A stretch of 5,395 bases of DNA from Actinomycetota bacterium (lineage in GTDB: Bacteria > Actinomycetota > Actinomycetes > Nanopelagicales > Nanopelagicaceae), in assembly GCA_009703165.1 (NCBI GenBank), contig WLGP01000073.1, forward strand, positions 1-5,395. Direction: 5' to 3'. Made by a program: the position numbers and the translations under genes. Position 1 is the first letter of the stretch, and the number at the start of each line of letters is the position of its first letter. Shown one piece after another: positions 1 to 5,395 of this stretch. The notes beneath the pieces are model-generated. The model ran no database searches, was not told where the DNA came from, and saw only the letters and a program-made list of their open reading frames with translations.

Positions 1-438
1 AGGTCCAGTTGCACCCGTTGGACCTGCAGAACCTGATGCACCTGCAGCGCCATCTGCACCTTTCTCGCCGCGTTCACCTTGTGGTCCTTGCGGGCCAACA
101 GGGCCGGCAACAGTTGATGCTGTCGAAACATTCTTTGCATCAGCACCGTTCTTTCCATCTACTCCATTAATTCCATTTGCACCTTGCAGGCTTCTTGCTG
201 CAGGCCATTTACCTTTTGTCTTTGGACCAGAGATTAAGAGGCTTCGTGTATCGATGTAGAAGTCACCATCAATACCAAGAGTGTTTGATGGTGCGCCTTT
301 TCCGTTCAATATTGTGTTGACTACTGATGTAGAAGATCTTCCGGCAGCCTTTGGTTTAGTTGCAGCTAAGGCGCTCGGCGCGGCAAGTGTTGATACAAGT
401 AGAAGAATGAGGAAGATGGAACGTTGGCTCTTTTTCAC
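1..438 (-). CDS. Secreted collagen-like Gly-X-Y repeat protein, N-terminal part (runs off the left edge)
   Basis: The minus strand reads open for 146 codons from a GTG at 438-436 to the window edge, with no stop. The start is set by an AGGAG Shine-Dalgarno (449-445), six bases before the GTG. Residues 1-25 are a classic Sec signal peptide: a KK start, a hydrophobic core FLILLLVSTLAA, and likely cleavage after PSALA. Residues 41-85 form a non-collagen cap with the pattern NTLGIDGDFYIDT and GPKTKGKW, which I recall as common just before bacterial collagen repeats. Gly-X-Y triplets occupy residues 86-100, break at 101-111 (AKNVSTASTVA), then run unbroken from 112 to the edge. They include GPQGPQGERGEKG and end in Thr-rich GPTGATGP. 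Such proteins form triple-helical surface or extracellular filaments; that role is inferred here. The C-terminal domain and anchoring are outside the window. It diverges from the secreted protein at 695. Confidence 0.88.
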   Translation of the reverse strand, partial: MKKSQRSIFLILLLVSTLAAPSALAATKPKAAGRSSTSVVNTILNGKGAPSNTLGIDGDFYIDTRSLLISGPKTKGKWPAARSLQGANGINGVDGKNGADAKNVSTASTVAGPVGPQGPQGERGEKGADGAAGASGSAGPTGATGP

Positions 439-444
439 GGTGAA

Positions 445-525
445 CTCCTGACTGAGAATTCCCCTCAGTGTGAAGGTGTGTAAATCGCACCTCAATGGGG
501 GCTCCCCCTAAGCAAACTCTCAGGA
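445..525 (-). promoter_or_regulatory. Hairpin-rich 5' leader of the collagen-like gene, with possible Shine-Dalgarno masking
   Basis: Read on the minus strand, this stretch holds several short stems in a row: GGGGG/CCCCC (508-497), a seven-pair stem with one wobble, AGGTGCG/CACACCT (492-474, loop ATTTA), and ACTGAG/CTCAGT (469-451, loop of seven). The last ends right beside the AGGAG ribosome site. The ribosome-site bases TCAGGA (451-446) can also pair with TCCTGA at 525-520, extendable by one G-T wobble. The leader could therefore switch between a local stem and a long-range pairing that hides the Shine-Dalgarno. No known riboswitch class is recognised. The transcription start is not identified, so whether the mRNA includes all these elements is inference. 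Confidence 0.35.
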
Positions 526-561
526 ATGAAGGGTGGCCACGCTCATCCCCGTTTTAATTCA

Positions 562-571
562 CCGAAATCGG
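562..571. promoter_or_regulatory. Dyad CCGA-AA-TCGG in the divergent intergenic region
   Basis: CCGAAATCGG is a 4+4 inverted repeat with a two-base centre. It lies within a wider CCCCG...CGGGG arrangement (547-573). A related CCGAAAT...CGGG element occurs at 666-679, close to the start of the gene at 695. The two could be sites for one DNA-binding protein serving both divergent genes. An 8-base palindrome, GTGGCCAC, lies nearby at 533-540. This rests on pattern only. Confidence 0.25.
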
Positions 572-643
572 GGTAAAAACTCACATGGCTCTTTCAGGTT
601 CTCGGAATACCTTTACCAGCATAGAAGAGTTAATTACGGGTAG

Positions 644-679
644 TCGATAACAGACGTTATTGATTCCGAAATTCTCGGG
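644..679 (+). promoter_or_regulatory. Operator-like dyads upstream of the secreted helical protein gene
   Basis: Two inverted repeats lie back to back just before the ribosome site of the gene at 695. The first, TCGATAAC-AGAC-GTTATTGA (644-663), has two 8-base arms that match at seven of eight positions. The second, CCGA-AATTC-TCGG (666-678), shares CCGAAAT with the dyad at 562. A weak promoter match, TTACGG (634-639) and TATTGA (658-663) with an 18-base spacer, would overlap the first dyad, as expected for a repressor operator. The promoter assignment is weak, and the dyads could also act as RNA stems in the leader. Confidence 0.35.
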
Positions 680-694
680 ACGAAAGGCAGAAAT

Positions 695-1399
695 ATGACA
701 AAGAAGAAAGTCATTGCAGTCGTAGTGACAACACTTGCTCTCACTGCAGGAACAGTCGGAGTAGCGGGCGCTGCTTCGAAGGCTTCAAAAGTTTCAATCA
801 CCAAGACTGCAACTTCAGTTGCAAACAAGGTTGGGGTTGGGCCAGAGCAAGCTATGGCAACAATCCTTAAGGATCTTGTTGCTAAGGGAACAATTACTCA
901 GGCACAAGCCGATGCAATCACTGCATCAGTAACTGCAGCTCGCGCAGCAGCAGAGGCGAACCGTCCAATGCGTGGCATGGGTGGGCCAGGTAAGGCAGAT
1001 CGTGCTGCGATCGAAACTTTGATTTCAACAACCATTGGAATTGATTCAGCAACAATCAAGTCACGTCTGCAAGCCGGTGAATCACTAGCTCAGATCGCTG
1101 GCACAAAGAAAGATGCGTTGATTGCAGCTCTTGTTGCAGATCACACAAAGCGCATCGATGCAGGTGTAACTGCCGGGGCACTTACTGCAGCGCAAGCAAC
1201 TGAGATGAAGAAAAATCTCGTTGCACATGTAACTGAAGAAGTTAACGAAGTCGGTGGCAAGGGACCTTTTGGTAAGGGACCAAAGGGTGGCAAAGGTGGA
1301 CATGAAGGACGCGGACATGGTCACGGCGGTCCAATGGGTGGAATGGGCGGAGCGACAGCTCCAACTCTTCCAGCACCAACTGCAACCCCAAGTACATAA
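695..1399 (+). CDS. Secreted Ala-rich helical protein with Gly/His-rich tail, function unknown
   Basis: This 234-residue protein starts at an ATG with AAAGG at 683-687, seven bases upstream. Residues 1-26 are a Sec signal peptide: TKKK, a hydrophobic core AVVVTTLALTAG, and a probable cut after AGA. The mature part has two similar helical units, around 54-85 (LVAKGTITQAQADAI) and 141-180 (GVTAGALTAAQATEM). Before the second is a segment, 112-138, with the pattern IGIDSATIKSRLQAGESLAQIAG. I recall this 'G.t...l...L..G.SLa.iA' plus 'LT..QA' architecture from many small exported actinobacterial proteins of unknown role. Residues 187-220 are rich in Gly, Lys and His (GHEGRGHGHGG), a possible metal- or polyanion-binding tail, and 221-234 are Pro/Thr-rich. 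No lipobox, sortase signal or transmembrane helix follows the signal peptide, so it is probably released or loosely wall-bound. It is a single-gene unit ending at a strong terminator. Family membership and function are unproven. Confidence 0.85.
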   Translation: MTKKKVIAVVVTTLALTAGTVGVAGAASKASKVSITKTATSVANKVGVGPEQAMATILKDLVAKGTITQAQADAITASVTAARAAAEANRPMRGMGGPGKADRAAIETLISTTIGIDSATIKSRLQAGESLAQIAGTKKDALIAALVADHTKRIDAGVTAGALTAAQATEMKKNLVAHVTEEVNEVGGKGPFGKGPKGGKGGHEGRGHGHGGPMGGMGGATAPTLPAPTATPST

Positions 1400-1429
1400 C
1401 AAGTAACTCTCCTCCTCAAGGGTGATCAT

Positions 1430-1474
1430 GAACCCGCTTCGCAGAGAAATCTGTGGAGCGGGTTCTTACTTTGT
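1430..1474 (+). terminator. Intrinsic terminator of the secreted helical protein gene
   Basis: A near-perfect 16-pair hairpin starts 30 bases after the stop codon. GAACCCGCTTCGCAGA (1430-1445) pairs with TCTGTGGAGCGGGTTC (1450-1465) with two G-T wobbles, closed by a GAAA tetraloop of the stable GNRA type. The T-rich stretch TTACTTTGT follows. It separates this gene from rpiB, so rpiB should have its own promoter. Confidence 0.85.
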
Positions 1475-1479
1475 AATGT
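1474..1479 (+). promoter_or_regulatory. Possible -10 element for rpiB
   Basis: TAATGT matches the TANNNT core of an actinobacterial -10 box and lies in the only gap between the upstream terminator and rpiB. It sits in a small inverted repeat, TTGTA-ATGTC-TACAA (1471-1485). Transcription would begin near 1486, giving a leader of about 33 bases. No convincing -35 box is seen, because that position falls in the terminator stem. Weak evidence. Confidence 0.25.
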
Positions 1480-1502
1480 CTACAAGGCAAGGAGAATCCT
1501 GC

Positions 1503-1538
1503 GTGAGAGGATGGGCATATGAGAATTCATATCGGTAG
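1503..1538 (+). CDS. Possible 11-residue leader ORF overlapping the rpiB start
   Basis: A GTG at 1503 follows the best Shine-Dalgarno in this gap, AAGGAG (1489-1494), at an ideal eight-base spacing. The reading frame gives MRGWAYENSYR and stops at TAG (1536-1538), 17 bases into rpiB in another frame. Its ribosome site lies in a small stem, AGGA-GAA-TCCT (1490-1500). It could couple or restrain rpiB translation. It could also be chance: 11 codons is very short, and the AAGGAG may simply recruit ribosomes that then start at the rpiB ATG. Confidence 0.25.
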   Translation: MRGWAYENSYR

Positions 1539-1974
1539 CGATCACGCTGGTCTTGAACTCAAGGCTGAATTGATTGAACATTTAGTAAGTAACGGCCATG
1601 ACGTTACAGATCACGGCCCATATGAGTATGACGCACTCGATGATTACCCAGACTTCTGTATCCCCGCTGCGGAGGCCGTGGCAAAGGATGCTTCTTCTCT
1701 CGGAATAGTCCTTGGTGGTTCAGGTAATGGCGAACAGATTGCAGCCAATAAGGTCAATGGTGTTCGTGCCGCACTTGCCTGGTCAATTGAAACAGCCAAG
1801 CTAGCCAAAGACCATAACAATGCAAATGTGATTGCAGTAGGTGGTCGCATGCATGAGATTTCATTTGTGAAAGAGATTATCGATGCTTTTATCGCTCATC
1901 CCTTTTCAAACGATGAGCGCCATGTGCGCCGCATCAAGAAGATTTCAGATTTTGAGAATAAGGGCTGCTGCTAA
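1519..1974 (+). CDS. rpiB: Ribose-5-phosphate isomerase B
   Basis: This cytoplasmic enzyme interconverts ribose 5-phosphate and ribulose 5-phosphate in the non-oxidative pentose phosphate pathway. The 151 residues are full length for the RpiB/LacAB family. The N-terminal IGSDHAG (5-11) supplies the conserved Asp8 and His9. The loop GGSGNGEQIAANK (66-78) has Ser68 where E. coli RpiB has its catalytic Cys, and Glu72, matching the acid used by mycobacterial RpiB. His99 (KDHNNANV), Arg110 (GGR), Arg133 and Arg137 fit the substrate and phosphate-binding residues. The ATG at 1519 is the only in-frame start, because a TGA lies in frame at 1504. GAGAGG (1505-1510) is its probable ribosome site, eight bases upstream. 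The protein ends in Cys-Cys, which is unusual but outside the core. The stop codon abuts that of convergent trmB. Confidence 0.96.
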   Translation: MRIHIGSDHAGLELKAELIEHLVSNGHDVTDHGPYEYDALDDYPDFCIPAAEAVAKDASSLGIVLGGSGNGEQIAANKVNGVRAALAWSIETAKLAKDHNNANVIAVGGRMHEISFVKEIIDAFIAHPFSNDERHVRRIKKISDFENKGCC

Positions 1975-2634
1975 TTACTTTCTGATGTAACGCAAGTCTG
2001 TGACTTGATGGTCCTTTGTAATTCCTTGGCCCTCAAAGCGCGTCAGTGGTCGCCAATCAGGACGTGGCACGACTCCCCCGCTAAAGAGATCTGATGCAGC
2101 AAACACCTCAGCGATAACTTCAGCGTATGGAACCCAATCGGTTGCGATATGGATAAATCCACCTGGCTTAATCTTTGGCGCAATCAGTGAGAGAAATTCT
2201 GCGTTGACGATTCTTCGCTTATTGTGCTTCTTCTTTGGCCATGGATCTGGGAAGAAGAGATGGATTCCATCAAGGCTGGCATCTTCTAGATGTTCTTCAA
2301 AGAGAATGTGAACGTCAGTCTCCATGATGCGAATGTTCTTGAGGCCAAGCTCTTCAATCCGAGCCATCAACTTTCCAACTCCTGGGAAGTGAACTTCCAC
2401 TGCAAGGAATCCATCGTCTGGAAAATCTTGTCCGACTAGTGCAGTGGCCTCACCCATGCCAAAGCCAATCTCCATGATGATCTTCTTGGATTCAGGAAAT
2501 AGTTCTTGAAGATTGAGTCTGCCCTCTGGGATTTCAACGCCATAGGTTGTCCAGAAACGATCGAGGGCGCTGGCCTGCGAGCGGGTGATGCGGGAGCCCC
2601 GGAGGCGATAGGTGCGCACTGAGCGGGTTTCCAT
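1975..2634 (-). CDS. trmB: tRNA (guanine-N7-)-methyltransferase TrmB
   Basis: This enzyme uses S-adenosylmethionine to make 7-methylguanosine, typically at position 46 in the tRNA variable loop. Numbered from the ATG at 2634-2632 (219 residues), the SAM-binding motif EIGFGMGE is at 55-62. AVEVHFPG at 78-85 carries the acidic end of the second strand, and D107 follows in METD. The family signature FFPDPWPKKKHNKRR is at 127-141, TDW at 165-167, and TRFEGQG near the C-terminus (198-204). All expected motifs are present. The frame also opens 10 codons earlier, at a GTG (2664-2662). I prefer the ATG because TrmB proteins usually have only a short basic segment before VRTYRLRG. Neither start has a good Shine-Dalgarno. 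It is convergent with rpiB with no gap and divergent from pepN. Confidence 0.95.
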   Translation of the reverse strand: METRSVRTYRLRGSRITRSQASALDRFWTTYGVEIPEGRLNLQELFPESKKIIMEIGFGMGEATALVGQDFPDDGFLAVEVHFPGVGKLMARIEELGLKNIRIMETDVHILFEEHLEDASLDGIHLFFPDPWPKKKHNKRRIVNAEFLSLIAPKIKPGGFIHIATDWVPYAEVIAEVFAASDLFSGGVVPRPDWRPLTRFEGQGITKDHQVTDLRYIRK

Positions 2635-2701
2635 TGCACCATTCTTACATGATTGGATAAGCACCTTATTTCACTCGCTCATCACAACTAAGGAGAGACC
2701 T
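2635..2701. promoter_or_regulatory. Divergent trmB/pepN intergenic region
   Basis: These 67 bases must hold, or overlap, the promoters of both divergent genes. On the plus strand, TTGCAC (2634-2639) followed after 16 bases by GATAAG (2656-2661) is a possible pepN promoter. On the minus strand, TAAGAA lies seven bases before the trmB ATG, so trmB could be leaderless, which is common in Actinobacteria. Both matches are weak. No strong dyad is visible. Confidence 0.3.
2690..2695 (+). promoter_or_regulatory. Ribosome binding site of pepN, fixing a GTG start
   Basis: AAGGAG lies six bases before the GTG at 2702. It decides the start: the frame also opens at an ATG at 2612, but that codon lies inside trmB, has no ribosome site, and would add 30 residues unrelated to the M1 fold. 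Confidence 0.85.
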
Positions 2702-5239
2702 GTGCCAGGTACAAATATCAAGCAGGCAGAAGCAGTTGAACGTTCGGCGTTAGTAAAGGTCAAGAGTTACAGAATTGATCTCGATCTGACCACTGGCGCA
2801 GAGAATTTCCGCGTCAAGACAACTGTCGCCTTCGATGGCCTTAAGCCAGGTGCGAGCACATATATCGACTGCGTCGGAAGCAAGGTAATTAGCGCTTCCC
2901 TTAATGGCGTTGATTTTGATCCTAAGTTCGATGGTGAGACTGTCTACATTCCTGCAATCGCAGCAGAGAACATCTTGGTTATTGAACATGACGGCATCTA
3001 CTCAAATACAGGTGAAGGTCTGCACCGCTTTGTCGATCCAGTCGATAACGAGGTCTACCTCTATACACAATTTGAAACCGGCGATGCTCGCCGCATGTAT
3101 GCCTGCTTCGATCAACCTGATCAGAAGGCGACATTTACGATCAGCACAATTACCCCAAAGCATTGGGAAGTAATCTCCAACTACGGCATCGAATCAACAA
3201 AGGATGTTGATGGAGATCGTAAGTTCATTCAATTTGCTGAATCTCAGGTCATCTCTACCTATGTCACCGCGATCGTCGCCGGTCCTTATACATCAGTCCA
3301 TGATGAGTACAAGGGCGAAAAGACAATCCCGCTGGGAATCTATGCTCGTAAGTCATTCTTTAAACATGTCGATGCCGAGAACATCTTCGAAGTAACTAAG
3401 CAAGGATTTGCCTACTTCGAAAAGACCTTCGGCCTTGCCTATCCATTTGGAAAGTACGATCAGATCGCAGTTGCTGAATACAACTGGGGCGCGATGGAGA
3501 ACGTCGGCTGCGTTACATTCCATGAAGATGTATTGATCTTCCGCTCGAAGGTAACTGAGCGCAACTATGTAAGTCGTGCAACAACAATCCATCACGAGAT
3601 GGCACATATGTGGTTCGGCGACTTGGTCACCATGAAGTGGTGGGATGACCTATGGCTCAATGAATCTTTCGCCGAGTGGGCTTCATACCAATCTGTCTCA
3701 GAGTCAACTAAGTACAAGGAAGCGTGGACAGAGTTCAACTCACTACGCAAGAACTGGGCCTACCGCGTTGATCAGCTCTCGACCACTCACCCAATTGCTA
3801 CAGAGATGGAAGATTTGGATGCAGTTCGCACCAACTTCGATGGCATCTCCTATGCAAAGGGAGCATCGGTCCTGCAGCAACTTGTTGCTCACGTAGGTCG
3901 CGATAACTTCATTAAGGGCCTTCGCCTTTACTTCTCAAAGCATGCCTTTGGAAATACAACGCTGAAGGATCTGATCGATCAGCTTGAGGCAGCATCAGGT
4001 CGCGATCTCACACCGTGGGTCTCAACGTGGCTTCGCACTGCAGGAGTTAACACTCTTCGCCCAGTGATTGAACTAGATGGCGCTAATTACAAGTCAATTG
4101 CGATCAAGCAGGAAGTTCCAACGATGCCAGTTGGATCTAAGGAACTTCGTCCGCACCGTCTACACGTAGGTCTCTTTGATATCGCAGGAGATAAGTTAAC
4201 TCGCCGCACAAGCGTTGAGCTCGATGTCGCAGGTGCACTTACTGAGGTGACAGCACTTGCCGGCCAGAAGGTTGCAGACTTGGTGCTGATCAACGATAAA
4301 GATCAGACATATGCCAAGTTGCGCTTTGATGATCGCTCAATTGCAACGATGAAGAGCCATCTTGGATCACTTGATGATTCCCTCGCTCGTGGACTTATCT
4401 GGGCTTCCCTTTGGGATTCATGCCGCGATGGTGAGCTCTCAACAACTGATTACGTCACTATTGCTCTCAATGCACTCAAGAGTGAATCTGATATCTCTAT
4501 CGTCTCTGCCACATTGATGCAGATCGATACCGCAATCTGGGCATATGCAGACCCTGCCAAGCGTGATGGGCTCCGTGCTCACCTTGCAACATCTGTTGAG
4601 GCGCTCCTTGACGCATCTGCACCAGGAAGTGACCACCAGATGGCATTTGCTCGTGCGTTTGCAAACTTCGCATTCACGCCAGCGCAATTTGATCGTATCA
4701 AGGCAATTCTTGATGGATCAATCAACGGTCTTGTCATCGATGCTGAAATCCGCTGGTACATCTTCATCTGCGGAGTTAAGCGCGGAGTATTTGGTCCATC
4801 AGATATTGATGCAGAATCAGCCAAGGACCAGACTGCACACGGCAAGCAGTACACCGCACGTGCTTATGCATCAATTCCAACAAAGGAAGCCAAAGCCAAG
4901 GCATTCCAGTCAGCAACTACCGATAACCTCTCGAACACAATTCATTCATACACATGTCTTGGATTCAACGAGAATATCCACCACGATCTCCTTACAGATT
5001 TCGTCGACCCATACTTTGATTCGATGTTAAAGGTCTGGGAGACAAAGGGTTATGAGATCGCAGAGACAACAGCGACCCTTCTCTTCCCATCATGGGTCAT
5101 CAGTCAGGCAACGCTAGATAAGGCGCAGAACTGGCTTGATGTAACAGGTAAGGATGCTTCTAACGCTCTACGTCGTGCAATCACAGAAGGACGTGATGCG
5201 ATGGCTCGCGCGATTAAGGCACGAGCTGCAGATAAGTAA
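2702..5239 (+). CDS. pepN: Aminopeptidase N, zinc metallopeptidase of family M1
   Basis: This probably cytoplasmic enzyme (no signal peptide) removes N-terminal amino acids from peptides and feeds amino-acid recycling. From the GTG it has 845 residues, close to the roughly 850 of actinobacterial PepN such as that of Streptomyces lividans. An N-terminal beta domain covers about 1-200 and includes the Gln-containing segment YLYTQFETGDARRMYACFDQP. The thermolysin-like catalytic domain follows. Its exopeptidase motif GAMEN is at 263-267. The zinc site is HEMAH (298-302) with the third ligand Glu321 in NESFAEW, giving the exact HEXXH-X18-E spacing. Tyr384 in YAKG fits the transition-state tyrosine. 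A beta linker domain and an ERAP1-type helical C-terminal domain (about 540-840) complete it, ending in the typical ALRRAITEGRDAMARA. It is monocistronic, diverges from trmB, and ends at a hairpin terminator inside the next, convergent gene. Confidence 0.96.
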   Translation: MPGTNIKQAEAVERSALVKVKSYRIDLDLTTGAENFRVKTTVAFDGLKPGASTYIDCVGSKVISASLNGVDFDPKFDGETVYIPAIAAENILVIEHDGIYSNTGEGLHRFVDPVDNEVYLYTQFETGDARRMYACFDQPDQKATFTISTITPKHWEVISNYGIESTKDVDGDRKFIQFAESQVISTYVTAIVAGPYTSVHDEYKGEKTIPLGIYARKSFFKHVDAENIFEVTKQGFAYFEKTFGLAYPFGKYDQIAVAEYNWGAMENVGCVTFHEDVLIFRSKVTERNYVSRATTIHHEMAHMWFGDLVTMKWWDDLWLNESFAEWASYQSVSESTKYKEAWTEFNSLRKNWAYRVDQLSTTHPIATEMEDLDAVRTNFDGISYAKGASVLQQLVAHVGRDNFIKGLRLYFSKHAFGNTTLKDLIDQLEAASGRDLTPWVSTWLRTAGVNTLRPVIELDGANYKSIAIKQEVPTMPVGSKELRPHRLHVGLFDIAGDKLTRRTSVELDVAGALTEVTALAGQKVADLVLINDKDQTYAKLRFDDRSIATMKSHLGSLDDSLARGLIWASLWDSCRDGELSTTDYVTIALNALKSESDISIVSATLMQIDTAIWAYADPAKRDGLRAHLATSVEALLDASAPGSDHQMAFARAFANFAFTPAQFDRIKAILDGSINGLVIDAEIRWYIFICGVKRGVFGPSDIDAESAKDQTAHGKQYTARAYASIPTKEAKAKAFQSATTDNLSNTIHSYTCLGFNENIHHDLLTDFVDPYFDSMLKVWETKGYEIAETTATLLFPSWVISQATLDKAQNWLDVTGKDASNALRRAITEGRDAMARAIKARAADK

Positions 5240-5242
5240 GAA

Positions 5243-5395
5243 CTAGTCGATTGAATCGATGACAGAGCTTGGCTTCTTGCCAGGCTCTGTCTTCTTTTTC
5301 TCACGTGTTCCGGCTAATACAAGAACGGTGATGAGAAGGTAGAGACCAACAGGTGTTGCAACAAAGTAGAGAAAGATTTCAAGAGTAGAAAGTGG
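5243..5395 (-). CDS. Small membrane protein, C-terminal part (runs off the right edge)
   Basis: The minus strand reads open from the window edge to a TAG at 5245-5243, giving the last 50 residues. These start PLSTLEIFLYFVATPVGLYL. About 25 residues form a clear transmembrane helix (LEIFLYFVATPVGLYLLITVLVLAG). A basic TREKKK follows, then a polar Lys/Pro/Ser tail ending VIDSID. By the positive-inside rule the tail is probably cytoplasmic. The start codon and any further helices lie outside the window, and I do not recognise the family. Its stop is three bases from the pepN stop, tail to tail. Its last codons also encode the pepN terminator stem on the other strand, and the AAAAAG-type Lys codons mirror the terminator T-tract. 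Confidence 0.75.
   Translation of the reverse strand, partial: PLSTLEIFLYFVATPVGLYLLITVLVLAGTREKKKTEPGKKPSSVIDSID
5261..5302 (+). terminator. Intrinsic terminator of pepN, inside the convergent membrane protein gene
   Basis: GACAGAGCTTGGC (5261-5273) pairs with GCCAGGCTCTGTC (5279-5291) as a 13-pair stem with one wobble and a five-base TTCTT loop. The tract TTCTTTTTCTC follows at once on the plus strand. It begins 22 bases after the pepN stop. On the minus strand the stem is not followed by a T-run, so the terminator acts in the pepN direction only. Confidence 0.85.

Noticed and set aside
497..508. GGGGGCTCCCCC as an intrinsic terminator
   Set aside because: No T-run follows on either strand, and there is no gene end nearby. 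It fits better as part of the leader.
1246..1350. G-rich repetitive DNA as a tandem repeat or recombination element
   Set aside because: It is explained by Gly/Lys/His codons of the tail. The unit is not regular at the DNA level.
1085..1429. 114-codon minus-strand open frame opposite the secreted helical protein
   Set aside because: Its Cys/Trp/Ser-rich translation is what the opposite strand of Ala/Gly/His-rich coding gives. It also runs into the terminator region and has no homologous motif.
1993..2007. CAAGTC-TGT-GACTTG hairpin just after rpiB as its terminator
   Set aside because: The stem is only six pairs, the sequence after it is not a real T-tract, and it lies in conserved trmB coding sequence.
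2612..2701. 30-residue N-terminal extension of pepN from an ATG at 2612
   Set aside because: It overlaps trmB coding sequence on the other strand, has no ribosome site, and adds residues unlike M1 peptidases. The GTG at 2702 has AAGGAG at six bases.
4545..5030. 161-codon plus-strand open frame inside pepN
   Set aside because: It lies in another frame of well-supported pepN coding sequence. The low-complexity Ser/Thr/His/Gln translation has no recognisable domain.

Overview
The window looks like chromosomal DNA of a free-living actinobacterium with moderate G+C. The proteins fit small freshwater planktonic Actinobacteria (Nanopelagicales/acI type): an actinobacterial-type RpiB with a GGSGNGEQ active-site loop, a Streptomyces-like M1 aminopeptidase N of about 845 residues, and Lys-led signal peptides. 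The lineage is inferred from general protein and codon character, not from a search.

Layout, left to right. (1) Bases 1-438, minus: the N-terminal part of a secreted collagen-like Gly-X-Y protein that runs off the left edge. (2) Bases 439-694: a 256-base divergent intergenic region rich in dyads. The half nearest the collagen-like gene would form a run of hairpins in its mRNA leader. The other half holds operator-like inverted repeats just before the next gene. (3) Bases 695-1399, plus: a small secreted Ala-rich helical protein with a Gly/His-rich tail, followed by a strong intrinsic terminator at 1430-1474. (4) Bases 1519-1974, plus: rpiB, ribose-5-phosphate isomerase B. (5) Bases 1975-2634, minus: trmB, tRNA (guanine-N7)-methyltransferase, convergent with rpiB; the two stop codons touch with no spacer. 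(6) Bases 2702-5239, plus: pepN, divergent from trmB. (7) Bases 5243-5395, minus: the C-terminal end of a small membrane protein. The pepN terminator lies inside its coding sequence.

The genes do not form one operon. Strand changes at almost every boundary, and the functions are mostly housekeeping: the non-oxidative pentose phosphate pathway, tRNA modification and peptide turnover. The left third is different, with two divergent exported proteins around a structured regulatory region. I see no mobile element, CRISPR array, tRNA or rRNA gene, and no clear new multi-gene system. The points most worth checking are the structured collagen-gene leader, the dyads before the secreted helical protein, the small upstream ORF overlapping rpiB, and the terminator embedded in a coding region.
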